Of a DNA stretch of 64,000 nucleotides, positions 54,253 through 64,000 are shown piece by piece. The stretch comes from Anodontia alba (taxonomy: Eukaryota > Mollusca > Bivalvia > Lucinida > Lucinidae). The stretch covers positions 38,545,687 through 38,609,686 of the forward strand of contig OZ024823.1 of the NCBI GenBank assembly GCA_964016985.1, read 5' to 3'. Each line of letters begins with the position of its first letter. Position 1 is the stretch's first letter. Below the pieces are notes generated by a model. That model was not told the origin of the DNA, ran no database searches, and saw only the letters and a program-made list of their open reading frames with translations. The translations under genes were made by a program, and so were the position numbers.

Positions 54253-54463
54253 TCACTTTGCATGCTGGGTAAAAATTTCAGCACACAACGTTTTGAAATA
54301 TTTTTTTCTTATTTTCCCTGGAAAATAGGATCTGACACTTCATGCAGAATGTCTCCTAAAGAGACAATTTGCATGAAGTGTCAGATCCTGTTTTCTAGGA
54401 AAAACAAGAATAATATTATCAGTTTGTGATCTGCTGAATTGCCCATAGCATGGTAAGTGCTAA
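54253..54463. mobile_element. M7 MITE
   Basis: CACTTTGCATGCTGGGTAAA to GCATGGTAAGTGCTAA; core AATGTCTCCTAAAGAGACAA. Confidence 0.82.
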
Positions 54464-54480
54464 TTTTGCCAAGAGTGATA

Positions 54481-54757
54481 CATTACGAAAACATACCTAT
54501 ATAATATTGACCCCCTTAAACCCCGCTTTTATGTAGTAAAACTGGGGTTTACAGGGGTATACATTATTTTTCGTATTTCTGCTCAAAAACATAGATTGTG
54601 GGTACTCGTTAGAACCGCCTCGCCAAGGCGGTTCTATCGAGTGCCCACAATCTATGTTTTGAGCAGAAATATGAAAATATAAAAAAAAATTATCTGAAAA
54701 TTTTCATTTTTTGGTAGTAAAATTTTCTGTATATTTGAATAGGTGTGTTTTCGTAAT
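54481..54757. mobile_element. M3 MITE
   Basis: Full copy, CATTACGAAAACATACCTAT to AATAGGTGTGTTTTCGTAAT, with core ACCGCCTCGCCAAGGCGG. Confidence 0.85.
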
Positions 54758-54890
54758 AAAAGTTAATGAAGCATATCAGAAAATGCAAATAATAAAAATA
54801 AGCACTAAACTAACTATCATAAACATGTTCATTCTGTTGTTGTTTTTGTTTACTTCCTCTTACTTATTATTATATTTTGCGGCAATTCTT

Positions 54891-54953
54891 CAGTGGGTTC
54901 CACAGTGGGTTCCACAATGGGTTCCACAATGGGTTCCACAGAGGGTTCCACAG
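54891..54953 (+). repeat. 12-bp minisatellite, five copies
   Basis: CAGTGGGTTCCA-type units run five times. Translation gives a WVPQ repeat, but no start context, splice signal or neighbour supports a gene. Confidence 0.9.
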
Positions 54954-55179
54954 TTGTCTCTGCAATAAACTCTGTAATAAACAGTGTATACAAAAGAACC
55001 TCTTTTTAACGATATTGCTGGGATACAAAGCAAAACCTGTGTTAGCTAAACAACTGTGTTGTACAAAAATGTATAGATTATATAGAAAAATGACCATAAA
55101 TTATTTTTCAAAACAGTCTACAGACTTCTGTTTAGATACGGTTTAAATACAAAGCAAAAATGTAAAGATTATATAGAAT

Positions 55180-56300
55180 TAGACCTGTCACCGGACAGGG
55201 TAGCTCGCCTCAATTTGCACTTTTCTATTCTGAAGTATTTTTTTATCCTATGCCAAAAATCAAAAAAATTCATCAAGAGCATCTAAAAAATTCTAAAAAT
55301 TCTAAGTCTGTGACCTAAAGATACCACATAAAACTCCATATATAAACAAAATCCATCATAGGGTTTATAAATAATCTGGCCCTAAAAACTTTAACATGAA
55401 GCTTCAACTGAAAAATTCAAGTCCTGAGGTCATGTAGGGGTTGGGGATGGTACTGTGTTAAATTTTGGACCAATATATATCTTCATACCAGGTATAAACC
55501 AAATCCATCAAAGGGTTTGTAAAAAATGAGAACCTAAAAACATTAATGTAAAACTTAAACATAAAAATTCTGAGTCCATGACCTTGACCTTGAGATCATG
55601 TATGGGGTAGGGATGGTACTGTTTAAAATGTTCAACCACTCTATTTCTTCATACATATACCATACATAAACCAAATCCATCGAAGGATCTGGAAATAATT
55701 AGGTTCTAAAAAAGTTCATGTAAAACTTTAACATAAAAAATTTAAGACCATCAACTTGATCTTGAAGTCACATATGGGGATGTGGATAGGTGTAAAACGA
55801 TGGACCAATACCTATCATCATACCATACATGAAACAAAATCCATCAAAGGTTTTGGAAATAATGAGGTTCTAAAAACTTAAACACAAAACTTTAACATAA
55901 AAATTCTAACTCCATGACATTGATCTTGTGGTCATATAGGGGGATGGGGATGGTACTTCATTAAAGTCTGGATCAATATTTATCATCATACTATATATGA
56001 GCAAAATCCCTCCAATAGTTAGGAAATAATGTGGTCCTAAAAACTTTAAACGCAAAACATGAACATAAAAATTCTAAGTCTGTGACCTTGACCTTCAGGT
56101 CATGTAGGGGATGGGGATGGTACTGCATACAATTTTGGACCAGTGTCTATCATCATATACCATACATGAATAAAATCCATCAAAGGGTTTGGAAATAATG
56201 ACATCCTAAAATCTTTAATGCAAAACTTTTAACATTGCTGTGGCAGCAACTGCCACAGCCTACGCCCATGCTGGGGGTACAACAATAGCTCTTCCTGAAC
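55180..56300 (+). repeat. E5: minisatellite-bearing element, 1.1 kb
   Basis: Opens near the hairpin CCTGTCACCGGACAGG and closes with the strong hairpin GCTGTGGCAGCAACTGCCACAGC minus its last bases. Six units of 152-171 bp carry AAATCCATCAAAGG and, in several, GTGACCTTGACC. No subterminal inverted repeat linking the ends was seen. Confidence 0.7.
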
Positions 56301-56423
56301 CTTGTTTATGGTCATTTTTCTATATAATCTACACATTTTTGGGGTCCACCTTTAAACCACCTTATATCCGAAACCATCTTGCATAATAATAAACCATCTT
56401 ATTATGTGGTTCCAGTATACTTC

Positions 56424-56636
56424 TTAACCCTTGCCTTGCTGAATAAATTAAGATGCCATGCCTACTACTAATTTCCAGCCAATAAGATTATTTAATTTGG
56501 GTTTTTGATAGGAATTCACATATTTAATGACAAATAGTGAAGATCCAGGTCAGTTGGCTTCTGAAGAAGCCAACTGATCTGGATGTACACTGTTTGCTAA
56601 GACAGGTCATGCTGTCTTCGGCAAGAGAAAGGTTAA
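56424..56636. mobile_element. M6 MITE
   Basis: TTAACCCTTGCCTTGCTG to TCGGCAAGAGAAAGGTTAA; core CAGTTGGCTTCTGAAGAAGC. Confidence 0.83.
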
Positions 56637-56936
56637 AATTTGTTAAGCCCACAGGCTGATCTAGACTATAGTCTGATTCAACCATGCAATTCTTAAAATT
56701 TTTTGTACTGTATTTATTCTAATATAAGCCCCCTCTCTAATAAAGCCCCCCACTTTTCTAGGAAAAAAGCGTTACTAAACACATGCAAACTTGAGTTTAG
56801 GCCATCAAAATATCTTATTTTTGGCCCAAATTTGGACTCAATACTATCATTTTAGCAGTAATGAATTGCAACACCCCTGGGGCAGATATTAGAATAAATA
56901 TGATATATTTGCTTTCCTCTTGATATATTAATAGAC

Positions 56937-57036
56937 TTGTTTCACATTGTTGTGTGCATGTGCCAAACTGTCCAGGTAAGACTTGAATCTGCGTTATCTC
57001 AGTGAGATTGCAATCAAGGGGGCAATCTTCATAAAT
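56937..57036 (-). CDS. Possible thrombospondin type 1-like exon
   Basis: A minus-strand open stretch after a plausible acceptor (TCTATTCTTTATACAG) encodes IYEDCPLDCNLTEITQI, then FGTCTQQCET. The DCPLDCNLTE start resembles the CPxDCxLSEW opening of thrombospondin type 1 repeats, and TCTQQCE resembles their CSxTCG. The tryptophans of the WxxW motif appear as isoleucines and the RxR motif is absent, so it is diverged or not real. It lies about 10 kb upstream of the first Ig exon, where papilin and ADAMTSL proteins do carry such repeats. The chosen donor (ACAA followed by gtctat) is weak but has the required phase 1. It could equally be a pseudo-exon. Confidence 0.25.
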
Positions 57037-57135
57037 CTGTATAAAGAATAGATAATACATGGGAACATATCAATTAAATACAAAAAAACATAAAAAAAAA
57101 AGAATGAAATTGTCTTCCTTTAGTGTATCAAACAG

Positions 57136-57375
57136 GGCCCAGTTATTCAAAGCTAACGACATCGTTAGCTAACGATTCATTAAAATTTATATGGAGTGAT
57201 ACGCAAACATGCTGAAATTTTTGCTGAAAAAATGTGAGTAGCTTTTGCAGTGCAAAAGCTACTCACATTTTTCAGCAAAAAATATCAGAATATTGTGTAT
57301 TGAATCCGCAAAAACAGTTAATGAAATGACCCTTAACAAGCTCGTTAAGCTAACGACACTTTGAACAACTGGGCC
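57136..57375. mobile_element. M1 hairpin MITE
   Basis: A 240-bp copy. The flanks are CAG on the left and CTG on the right, the only copy whose duplication disagrees. Since CAG and CTG are complementary, one W-position mutation or an inversion could explain it. Confidence 0.85.
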
Positions 57376-57889
57376 CTGGATTTTATTGCTTCACTGAAGA
57401 AGTATTAATAGTCAAACTACTGCTTAGAGACTTAAAATAAAAGAAAGATTTCATTTACCATAAGCTCTGTGTTCATGCATGTTATTTTCATTTATTTCCA
57501 CGTAAAAACAAGGTTCCTTTCAAATAAATAAATAAATAAATAAATACATAAGATTAAAATTTATTTTTTTGCGCTAACATACTATCAAAAACCATCAATT
57601 GAACTGTGTGATTTATATTTTATACCTGAAATATCATACTAAGAACTAAGGATACTACCATCTAATATTCAGTCTTTCATTATCATATTTATAATCAGCA
57701 TAAAATTACTGTTCTATCTGTATCAGAAATTGGTGTCACATTTTCATGTTCCCTTTGATTCGATCTTTTTCACGGCTTCTATCTTATTTCCGTATTGTCC
57801 TAAATTAATGTCTCTTTCGTACAGTCATTTCAAAGATTAACAAACATGTTTTCATGACTTATAAGAGAGCCGAAGCATGACAAAACTAA
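57376..57889. other. Unassigned stretch
   Basis: Holds an (AAAT)n tract at about 57522-57545. It lies upstream of the possible TSP1-like exon. No further exon recognised. Confidence 0.4.
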
Positions 57890-58060
57890 CCAGAGGACCA
57901 ATGGTCCTAAACCGCTCACCAGAGTGCTGAGTGTTTTTTGAAATGTATTTGAAGGTCATTGTAGAAGACTGTCCCATGGACCGTTAATATGCTTATTGGA
58001 AGCCAGGCTCATGTTATGGGGCTTTATGCCCCTCCTTAGGATCATGAACCCAGCAAATTT
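57890..58060 (+). repeat. E2-type 5' end fragment
   Basis: AGAGGACCAATGGTCCTAAA followed by CCGCTCACCAGAG matches the hairpin-plus-CGCTCACC start of E2 and E4. There is no minisatellite array and no matching 3' end nearby, so it is a truncated copy. Confidence 0.6.
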
Positions 58061-58755
58061 ATTTATTTATTTATTTAAGTGTAGTCTGCATGTCTTAATG
58101 ATAAATGAGATAATTTGTAATTTGATATTCAAGACAAAAGTATGACCGGGTATAGTTGTTTTATTCCTCTATCTGCCATGAGAAACTTGATGAAAATCAG
58201 TTACAAGGTGTAAAATTTATTTATAGGAATAATATACTCTTTAGAATTGACATTCAGTAAATAAGAAAATACTTCAAAATGTCAAAAGGCCAATTAAAAT
58301 GACTTAAAATCATTGTAAACTATTTCATCCATGTATCAGATTGGCTATTTGCCCAACATATGATAACATTATTATACTTTATCGTTTTTCAACTGAAGAG
58401 CACCCGGTAAGGGAAATAACAATGTAAAACTGGTCTATTATTGTCAAATAAACTTAATCACATTTGAGAAAATTATGATGGTTTGATAATTTACATCCCT
58501 TTCAACATGATTTAAGTCAATCAAGATGATGGAAGGTTGATAATGAAAGGCTCTGTGCACTGAAGCTCTGTACAGTCATGAGCGGAATTCTGCCTCCAGC
58601 AAGATTATAACCCGGGACCTCATGATCTGAAGTTGAGAACACACCAATCTGCCACCAGACTCTTTCTATGTGAGAAAACAAGCAGCCCCTGACACACCCT
58701 TTCAGCTGCTCTGACTCACAAAGTAAGACTTTGAAAGAGCAATCCACATATCAAC
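58061..58755. other. Unassigned stretch
   Basis: An (ATTT)n tract lies next to its left edge (58054-58078). The 76-codon minus-strand frame at 58517-58747 has no recognisable domain. No gene supported. Confidence 0.4.
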
Positions 58756-58967
58756 TTAACCCTTGCCATGCTGAATAAATTAAGATACGATGCCCACTTC
58801 TAACTGCCAGCCAATCAGATTCCTTGATCCAGATTATTGATATAAATTCACATACTGAATGGCAAACAGTGCAGATCCAGATCAGTTGGCTTTTTCAGAA
58901 GCCAACTGATCTGGATCTACACTGTTTGCAAAGGCAGGGCATATCCGGGTTCAGCAGGACAAGGTTA
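58756..58967. mobile_element. M6 MITE
   Basis: TTAACCCTTGCCATGCTG to CAGCAGGACAAGGTTAA; core CAGTTGGCTTTTTCAGAAGC. Confidence 0.85.
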
Positions 58968-59007
58968 ATACATTCAGGCATTCAGATCCTCAGAAAACGT
59001 TAACCAT

Positions 59008-59190
59008 TACAAGTTTCAATTTTATGAAACTGATGTCCACTATAATGGTAAACAAGACTACAGATTTCATGAAACTGATGTCCACTTAAATGATGAACCA
59101 GACTACAAGTTTCAATTTCATGAAACTGATGTCCACTAAAATGACAAACCGGACAGTAAGTTTCAATTTAATTGAACAGATGTACAAACT
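59008..59190 (+). repeat. 45-51-bp irregular tandem repeat
   Basis: ATGAAACTGATGTCCACT recurs three times (near 59025, 59070, 59121), with a fourth decayed unit. The spacer contains ACAAGTTTCAATTT. Confidence 0.75.
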
Positions 59191-59263
59191 AAATAACACA
59201 TTTAGCCTGGATCCATTCTGAAATATTTTGGTCTTTTCACTCTGAACAATACAGCTATGTTTG

Positions 59264-59453
59264 ACATCCAGATAAGGCACTTTTTTCATCCAAAAACTGT
59301 TGATGTTTTTCTTATTTCCCCATGAAAACATATGTTGTGGTACTCATTAGCATCACCTCAGTGAGGCACTTCTAATGAGTACCTACAACATATTTTTTTT
59401 GGGAGAAATAAGAAAAACATTTACCAGATACCCCATCTTATCTGGAGCTATGT
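59264..59453. mobile_element. M2 MITE
   Basis: ACATCCAGATAAGGCAC at the left, palindromic core with ATGTTGTGGTACTCATTAGC, and CATCTTATCTGGAGCTATG at the right. Confidence 0.75.
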
Positions 59454-60104
59454 AATAATCCTTACAATGCTGAACTATTTTGGGTACTGCACCCAGCTAC
59501 TGATTGTTTTTCTGATATAACCACCATGCGTACCCATGTTCAGCTATGTATTATGTATAAATTAGTTATCAAAAATACATAAAACCTTTACAAATATGTT
59601 ATCTTTCTAAAGCAGCATTTTCCACTAAATCTTACCTAAAACACTTGCAAAACAGAATATATGATTGAAAAAACATCGTCTTTTCTGCCAGTCCCAAATT
59701 CTCGGTGTAATTTGTTGTACATAAACTTGAATTAGAACACCTTTTCTGCTTGCAAACAATGCCTTTCATATCCAGAAACTTCTCCAAATATTGCTACAAT
59801 GCTTTTTATTACATGTGTCTGGATTAAAATGTCAACCAGTTGCAATGGAAATTCTGCGCTTAACCTAGATATCATGAAAATCCAGTCTTTTTAAATCCAA
59901 AAATTAATATTCTCATCTTTTTAACCCAGTGAAAACAAAAATTCACTCCTATCAGATATTGCAAACAAATTTCCACTGATAAAGGGTTTAGATATTTTCC
60001 GGCCTAAGTGATAAAATACAGGTGTATGGCTAAATGCATGTGATGAAACATGCGTAACCATAATCATGGGAGAAGTCCTAAAATATGAAAATCCTTGAAT
60101 CCAG
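59454..60104. other. Unassigned stretch
   Basis: No repeat family or coding signal seen between the M2 copy and the last M1 copy. Confidence 0.4.
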
Positions 60105-60320
60105 GATCCAGTTGTTCAAAGCGTCATTAGCTTAATGAGCTCGTTAAGGGTCATTTCGTTAACTGTTTTAGCAGATTCAATATACAATATTCTAATATTT
60201 TTTGCTGAAAAAATGTGAGTCACATTTTTTCAGCAAAAAATTTCAGCATATTTGCATATCACTCGATAAATTTTAACGAATCGTTAACTAACGATGTCGT
60301 TAGCTTTGAACAATTGGGCC
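60105..60320. mobile_element. M1 hairpin MITE, shortened
   Basis: A 216-bp copy with CAG on both sides (60102-60104, 60321-60323). The left terminus has decayed to GATCCAG and the hairpin centre is deleted. Confidence 0.85.
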
Positions 60321-61038
60321 CAGATTTTCTAATCCTGAAAAGGATTTGTCTATATTTCTGTTATTTTCATATAGGAACAATTAACTATAAAATCCTAAAA
60401 AAAAACAGGAAGACTCCTGAAACTTTCACCCAAGTATTATTAGTAGCCGGTAACAAACTTTGTAAAATGATGTTCTCCACTGACAGCACAATAAGGCTTT
60501 AGATCAGTCACATTACCACAATCAAAGCACTGACAGTACTGATGAGTTGATTGTCTTTTGAGTGTAGGCTGGTAAAATGGTCCTGAACAAGGACTTGGGA
60601 CTGTTTCATTCAACCCTTAACTTCCTATAATTTATGCAAACAGTGCAGACCTGAATCAAACATCACATTCTGATCTGCATCTGATGCAGCAGCTGATCTG
60701 TATCTGCACCATTTGCCAATGTCCCAGTCCAGATTCTATAGCTTACCCTCTTTATATGGCACCATGACGTCACAATGACAAGAATAGCCTGGGTATAAAT
60801 AGGAATTACCCGGAATTTTGTACAAACACGCAGTTTGATTTCATAGGTCAATAATAATCACGTGGACAACAACCTTAAGGAAACTTTGGTGTATGTATAC
60901 TTTGATTGGCTTGATTGTAAACAATGGACCCAAAACTAGCACACTATATGAACAAAGCCCCAGGAGAGACTATAAAAGTGTCAATACGACACAGATGTCC
61001 CTGCCCAGGGGCCATCCTCACTCGGAAACAAGCACTGT

Positions 61039-61294
61039 GCAAAAAATGAAGTTGAAAAAGTGCTATAACTCCCATAATAATTGGTAGATTTTACCCTATA
61101 TCGACCTTCAATTATATTTTATGATTACATATATGTGTATAAACTATGAGTCCAATATACTAACTTGCAAAAAATGAAGTTGAAAAAGTGCTATAACTCC
61201 CATAATAATTGGTAGATTTTACCCTATATCGACCTTCAATTATATTTTATGATTACATATATGTGTATAAACTATGAATCCAATATACTAACCT
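61039..61294 (+). repeat. 128-bp direct duplication
   Basis: GCAAAAAATGAAGTTGAAAA begins at 61039 and again at 61167; the two 128-bp arms are almost identical, which implies recent origin. Confidence 0.9.
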
Positions 61295-61309
61295 TTCAAA
61301 AGATATCTA

Positions 61310-61732
61310 AGGCCAAAAAAAATAGTTATTAGATTCTCAGACACTTTTTTTCAAAGAATAGATGCGTGCGTGCGGCTTTTTATTTTTACTTTTATTTTCC
61401 GGTTGGGTACATTCTTGGACATTTGTGTTTGTTTGGCTAAACAAAATGGAGACCGGAAGTATCTAAAATCTATCTTTCTGCAAGTTTAAAGTCTCAAACA
61501 ACATTAACAGATCGTAATTTACTGATTTTCTTTGCAAGTAAGTAATAATGCCACATGTTTGTGGTCTAGATTGCAATTTGGTTACAAATGATTCTCAGAT
61601 AAGCGAGGAAAATCCAGTGTCACATATGTTTGTGGGTTGGAAAAAAACTTACCACTGAAAAAATTCATATAGGCGGGACGATTCGGACAGATGCAGCAAT
61701 GTCTGAGAATCTAATACTTTTTTGGGGGGCCT
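61310..61732. mobile_element. 423-bp inverted-repeat element
   Basis: AGGCCAAAAAAAATAGTTAT and TAGATTCTCAGACA at the left pair with TGTCTGAGAATCTAATAC and GGGGGGCCT at the right. The interior contains GATGCGTGCGTGCGG. No open frame of note. Confidence 0.65.
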
Positions 61733-61856
61733 AACAGAAACCATTTTTTTATGTACATACAAACAGTGGTGATACTATATGCTCCCTGCTTCATTGAAAA
61801 TGGCGGGGGCATAAAGCATATGTAGCAGCAGACACTGCTCCAAGTATTCAACCAGG

Positions 61857-62211
61857 AAGTATTGATATTTTTCTTATTTCTCCACAAAAACCTATGTTGT
61901 GCATAGCACTAGTTAAGGCATTTTTTTTCAATCCAAAAGTATTGATATTTTTCTTATTTCTCCATGAAAACATATGTTGTGGGTACTCATTAGAAGCGCC
62001 TTGCTGAGGTGCTTCTAATGAGTACCCACAACATATGTTATCGTGGAGAAATAAGAAAAATAATTACCGGATACCCTCCCTTATCTAGACCTTTGGTTGT
62101 GGTTACCCATTAGAAGCACCTTGAGGCACTTCTAATGAGCACCACAACATATGTTTTCATGGAGATATAAGAAAAATATTTATCTGGTGTCCCTTTTACC
62201 TGGAGCTATGT
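61857..62211. mobile_element. Cluster of three M2 copies or fragments
   Basis: A left-arm fragment (61857-61910), a near-complete copy (61912-62092) with AACATATGTTGTGGGTACTC, and a third partial copy (62093-62211) ending ACCTGGAGCTATG. They lie head to tail. Confidence 0.7.
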
Positions 62212-62214
62212 TCA

Positions 62215-62455
62215 GATTATCCTGTGCATTTGCACAGGCTTATCAGGGTCTTTGCCTTGGCCCTCTGTTTATATGTTCTACAGTATCTGTAAGCAGGTTG
62301 CAAGGCCTGATCAGATTGCATAAATGCACAGTCTTATCAGGGTCTTTGCCTTGGCCCTCTGTTTATATGTTCTACAGTATCTGTAAGTAGGTAGCAAGAC
62401 CTGATCAGATTGCATACATGCACAGTCTGATCTGGGCCTTTGCTGTAACTCAAGA
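62215..62455 (+). repeat. 94-bp tandem repeat, about 2.5 copies
   Basis: TATCAGGGTCTTTGCCTTGG at 62241 and 62335, and a partial third near 62428. Each unit contains TGATCAGATTGCAT and GCACAG, resembling the cores at 6690-6780 and 32740-32830. Confidence 0.82.
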
Positions 62456-62542
62456 AAACATTTTTGATTGGCAAATTATGTCTGTACCAATGCATCAACT
62501 TATCACCATCTTTTATTATGTAACACCCTTGCATAGCTGCCA

Positions 62543-62725
62543 TTTTACCCAAAGTATTCAGACAGGCAGGCCTCAGCAGACACTGCAGACCCAGATTAGA
62601 CAACACAGAATGAAGCATCTGGTCAGGGTCTGCACTATTTGCCACTCAATCACTGGCAGTTTTCAGATACATTAGATAGTGAAACAGGATTGTTCAAAAT
62701 TTAGGAAAAGTATGGTAGGGTGTTA
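62543..62725. mobile_element. M11 MITE
   Basis: TTTTACCCAAAGTATTCAGA, core CAACACAGAATGAAGCATCT, and the right arm TTGTTCAAAATTTAGGAAAA. Confidence 0.68.
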
Positions 62726-62810
62726 ATTTCTGAAAATTTAGGGTAAGGGGTCTTAAAAAAATCAACAATTTTAGCTACATTTGGCGCAAATATCATTCTG
62801 AATTATTGAT

Positions 62811-63081
62811 TTACCCTAAATATCTGGACATCACAGCTCCTTAATTACTAAACTTATCCTAAAATTTGAACAAGTTCATCTGACTACCTGATGAAGTGTC
62901 TATAGACTGCCTGTTGAGTGGCAAACATGGCAAACCCTAATCAGATGCTGCATTCTTCAGCATCTGATCTGGGTCTAGAATGCAGCATCTGATCTGGTTC
63001 TGGGTCTAGAATGCAGCATCTGATCTGGGTCTACACTCTTTGCTCAGGCCTGTCTATCTAGAAACTTATGGTAAATATGGT
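62811..63081. mobile_element. M11 MITE with repeated core arm
   Basis: TTTACCCTAAATATCTGGAC to TATGGTAAATATGGTA. The right core arm GCAGCATCTGATCTGG occurs three times in direct repeat (62958-63020). Confidence 0.75.
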
Positions 63082-63254
63082 ACTTTGTTCACCAAATCAT
63101 ATGTTATGGTGCTTAAATAATAAAAATTTAAATTATCACCATACTCATATCTGATCTGGAATTAAGCCGAGGAGGAATCCAGCAACACCCTGTCACAGCA
63201 ATGTTGTTTAGACACCATCACAGTGTCACAATGTTGCAACATCTTGCTGACAGT

Positions 63255-63490
63255 GTTTTCAGAGAAAACAAGTGTCCCCCAACTGAGAATTTTCAGTTTT
63301 TCTTCTGTGATCTTGAAAATTAGGTCAAGGTCACCAAAATCTAATCAGTACTTTGTTATGTCCCAATGATATATCCATGAAAATTTGGTAAGAATCCAAT
63401 AAGTGGTTCACAAGATATTGCACAGACAAGAAAGTGTCATGCCAATGCCAATGGAATCCACACCGAAATCAATATGTCCCCCTCTGGTAG
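63255..63490 (+). repeat. Dispersed repeat, diverged copy of 730-1030
   Basis: Contains GAGAATTTTCAG, GGTCAAGGTCACC, AAGTGGTTCACAAGATATTG and GTGTCATGCCAATGCC, all recognisable in inverse orientation at 730-1030. It may be part of the same class of GTGACCTTGACC-bearing elements. Confidence 0.55.
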
Positions 63491-63508
63491 GTCCGAGAAC
63501 ATAATTTT

Positions 63509-63658
63509 CCTTTTTATGCAGTTGCTTCTTTAAATACTTAGTGAAATGCCAAACAGTGTAGACCCTGATCAGACTGCTCCTGATCTGGGTCGGCACTGTT
63601 TGCTTATGCATTTCATCACCAGGAACTTTGGTGTACAAAATTTAAGGCATTTACCGTA
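63509..63658. mobile_element. M5 MITE, left end missing
   Basis: Starts at the TTTTTATGCAGTTGCTTC arm and keeps the AACAGTGTAGACCCTGATC core and right end AAGGCATTTACCGT. Confidence 0.65.
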
Positions 63659-63773
63659 CATCAGTTTTTATCATAAGGATGCATTAAATTGGTACATGTG
63701 CACAATATAATTCATTTATTGGTTATTTTCTTTTATTGTTTTTCTATAAAAAAATCAATTTTTAAATAGCAGC

Positions 63774-64000
63774 TACTGTATTTACTCTATATTTTCAGAC
63801 AGACAGGTCAAATCAAACAGCTTTGGATCCTATGTTTTCAGACAGACAGGTCAAATCAAACAGCTTTGACCCTGATCAGAGGCTACAGAATATGGAAGAT
63901 GCCAGAGAATGTAGCATCTGTTGGACTCTGCACAGATTGCCACTCATCCAGCAATATTTTAGACACATCAACTTGTAGTAAAATAGACTTGTTCATTGTG
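63774..64000. mobile_element. M11 MITE with 43-bp duplication, reaching the window edge
   Basis: TTTTCAGACAGACAGGTCAA occurs at 63792 and 63835. The core TGACCCTGATCAGAGGCTAC and the arm CCACTCATCCAGCAATATTT follow. The right terminus lies beyond the window. Confidence 0.65.

Larger units (their letters stand above)
60995..61810 (+). repeat. E6: short element with 128-bp duplication and nested inverted-repeat insert
   Basis: Begins around CCCTGCCCAGGGGCCATCC and ends with a hairpin pairing TGCTCCCTGC with GCGGGGGCA (61768-61800). It contains a direct 128-bp duplication (61039-61294) and an inverted-repeat element at 61310-61732. The boundaries are approximate. Confidence 0.5.

Noticed and set aside
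54711..54968. Frame ending in a WVPQ repeat
   Set aside because: The repeat comes from a 12-bp minisatellite, and the rest overlaps the end of an M3 MITE.
58517..58747. 76-codon cysteine-containing minus-strand frame
   Set aside because: The cysteine spacing fits neither Kunitz, TSP1 nor Ig domains expected upstream in the gene, and no acceptor in the right phase was evident.

Overview
This window is eukaryotic, most likely from a mollusc and probably a bivalve. It is AT-rich and has no dense prokaryotic-style coding. Exons have GT-AG boundaries, and three tRNA-type or tailed SINE families, mariner transposons, many hairpin MITEs and minisatellite-bearing elements fill the rest. The bivalve call is inference from this repeat landscape; no species marker is visible.

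One host gene is well supported. It is the 3' end of a minus-strand gene for a secreted extracellular-matrix protein of the papilin / ADAMTS-like class. Five exons join with compatible phases, in transcript order: 46842-46731 (first half of Ig domain 1), 42408-42251 (second half of Ig 1), 41883-41611 (Ig 2), 40417-40142 (Ig 3) and 33363-33227 (a cysteine-rich PLAC domain ending in TAA). Three Ig domains followed directly by a C-terminal PLAC domain is the papilin layout. A weak thrombospondin type 1-like exon near 57.0 kb may be further upstream sequence. The introns are 6.8, 1.2, 0.37 and 4.3 kb and are packed with repeats. No other host gene could be supported.

Layout. 1-11 kb: MITEs, two SINE families, a 2-kb minisatellite element (4.0-6.1 kb) and a 640-bp tandem duplication. 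11.3-20.6 kb: a mariner carrying a nested 474-bp element, more MITEs, a third SINE, and a second mariner carrying a SINE. 20.6-33 kb: MITE-dense, with a 1.96-kb MITE-ended element lodged inside another MITE. 33.2-46.9 kb: the gene, with three large minisatellite elements in its introns. 47.2-48.5 kb: a third mariner, sister to the second. 48.5-64 kb: MITEs, two more minisatellite elements and small tandem repeats.

The most distinctive pattern is modularity in the hairpin MITEs. A few palindromic cores (AACAGTGTAGACC, GTTGTGGGTACTCATT, GACATTTCATG) occur with many different terminal sequences, including copies that look like core swaps. The minisatellite elements share an architecture rather than a sequence: a 5' hairpin, a subterminal inverted repeat matching the 3' end, 146-177-bp internal units, sometimes a GACG-type simple repeat, and a 3' hairpin. 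This is reminiscent of non-autonomous Helentron-type elements. No clearly new protein-coding system was found. Family names used here (M1-M18, E1-E6, SINE-1 to -3) are local labels for this window only.
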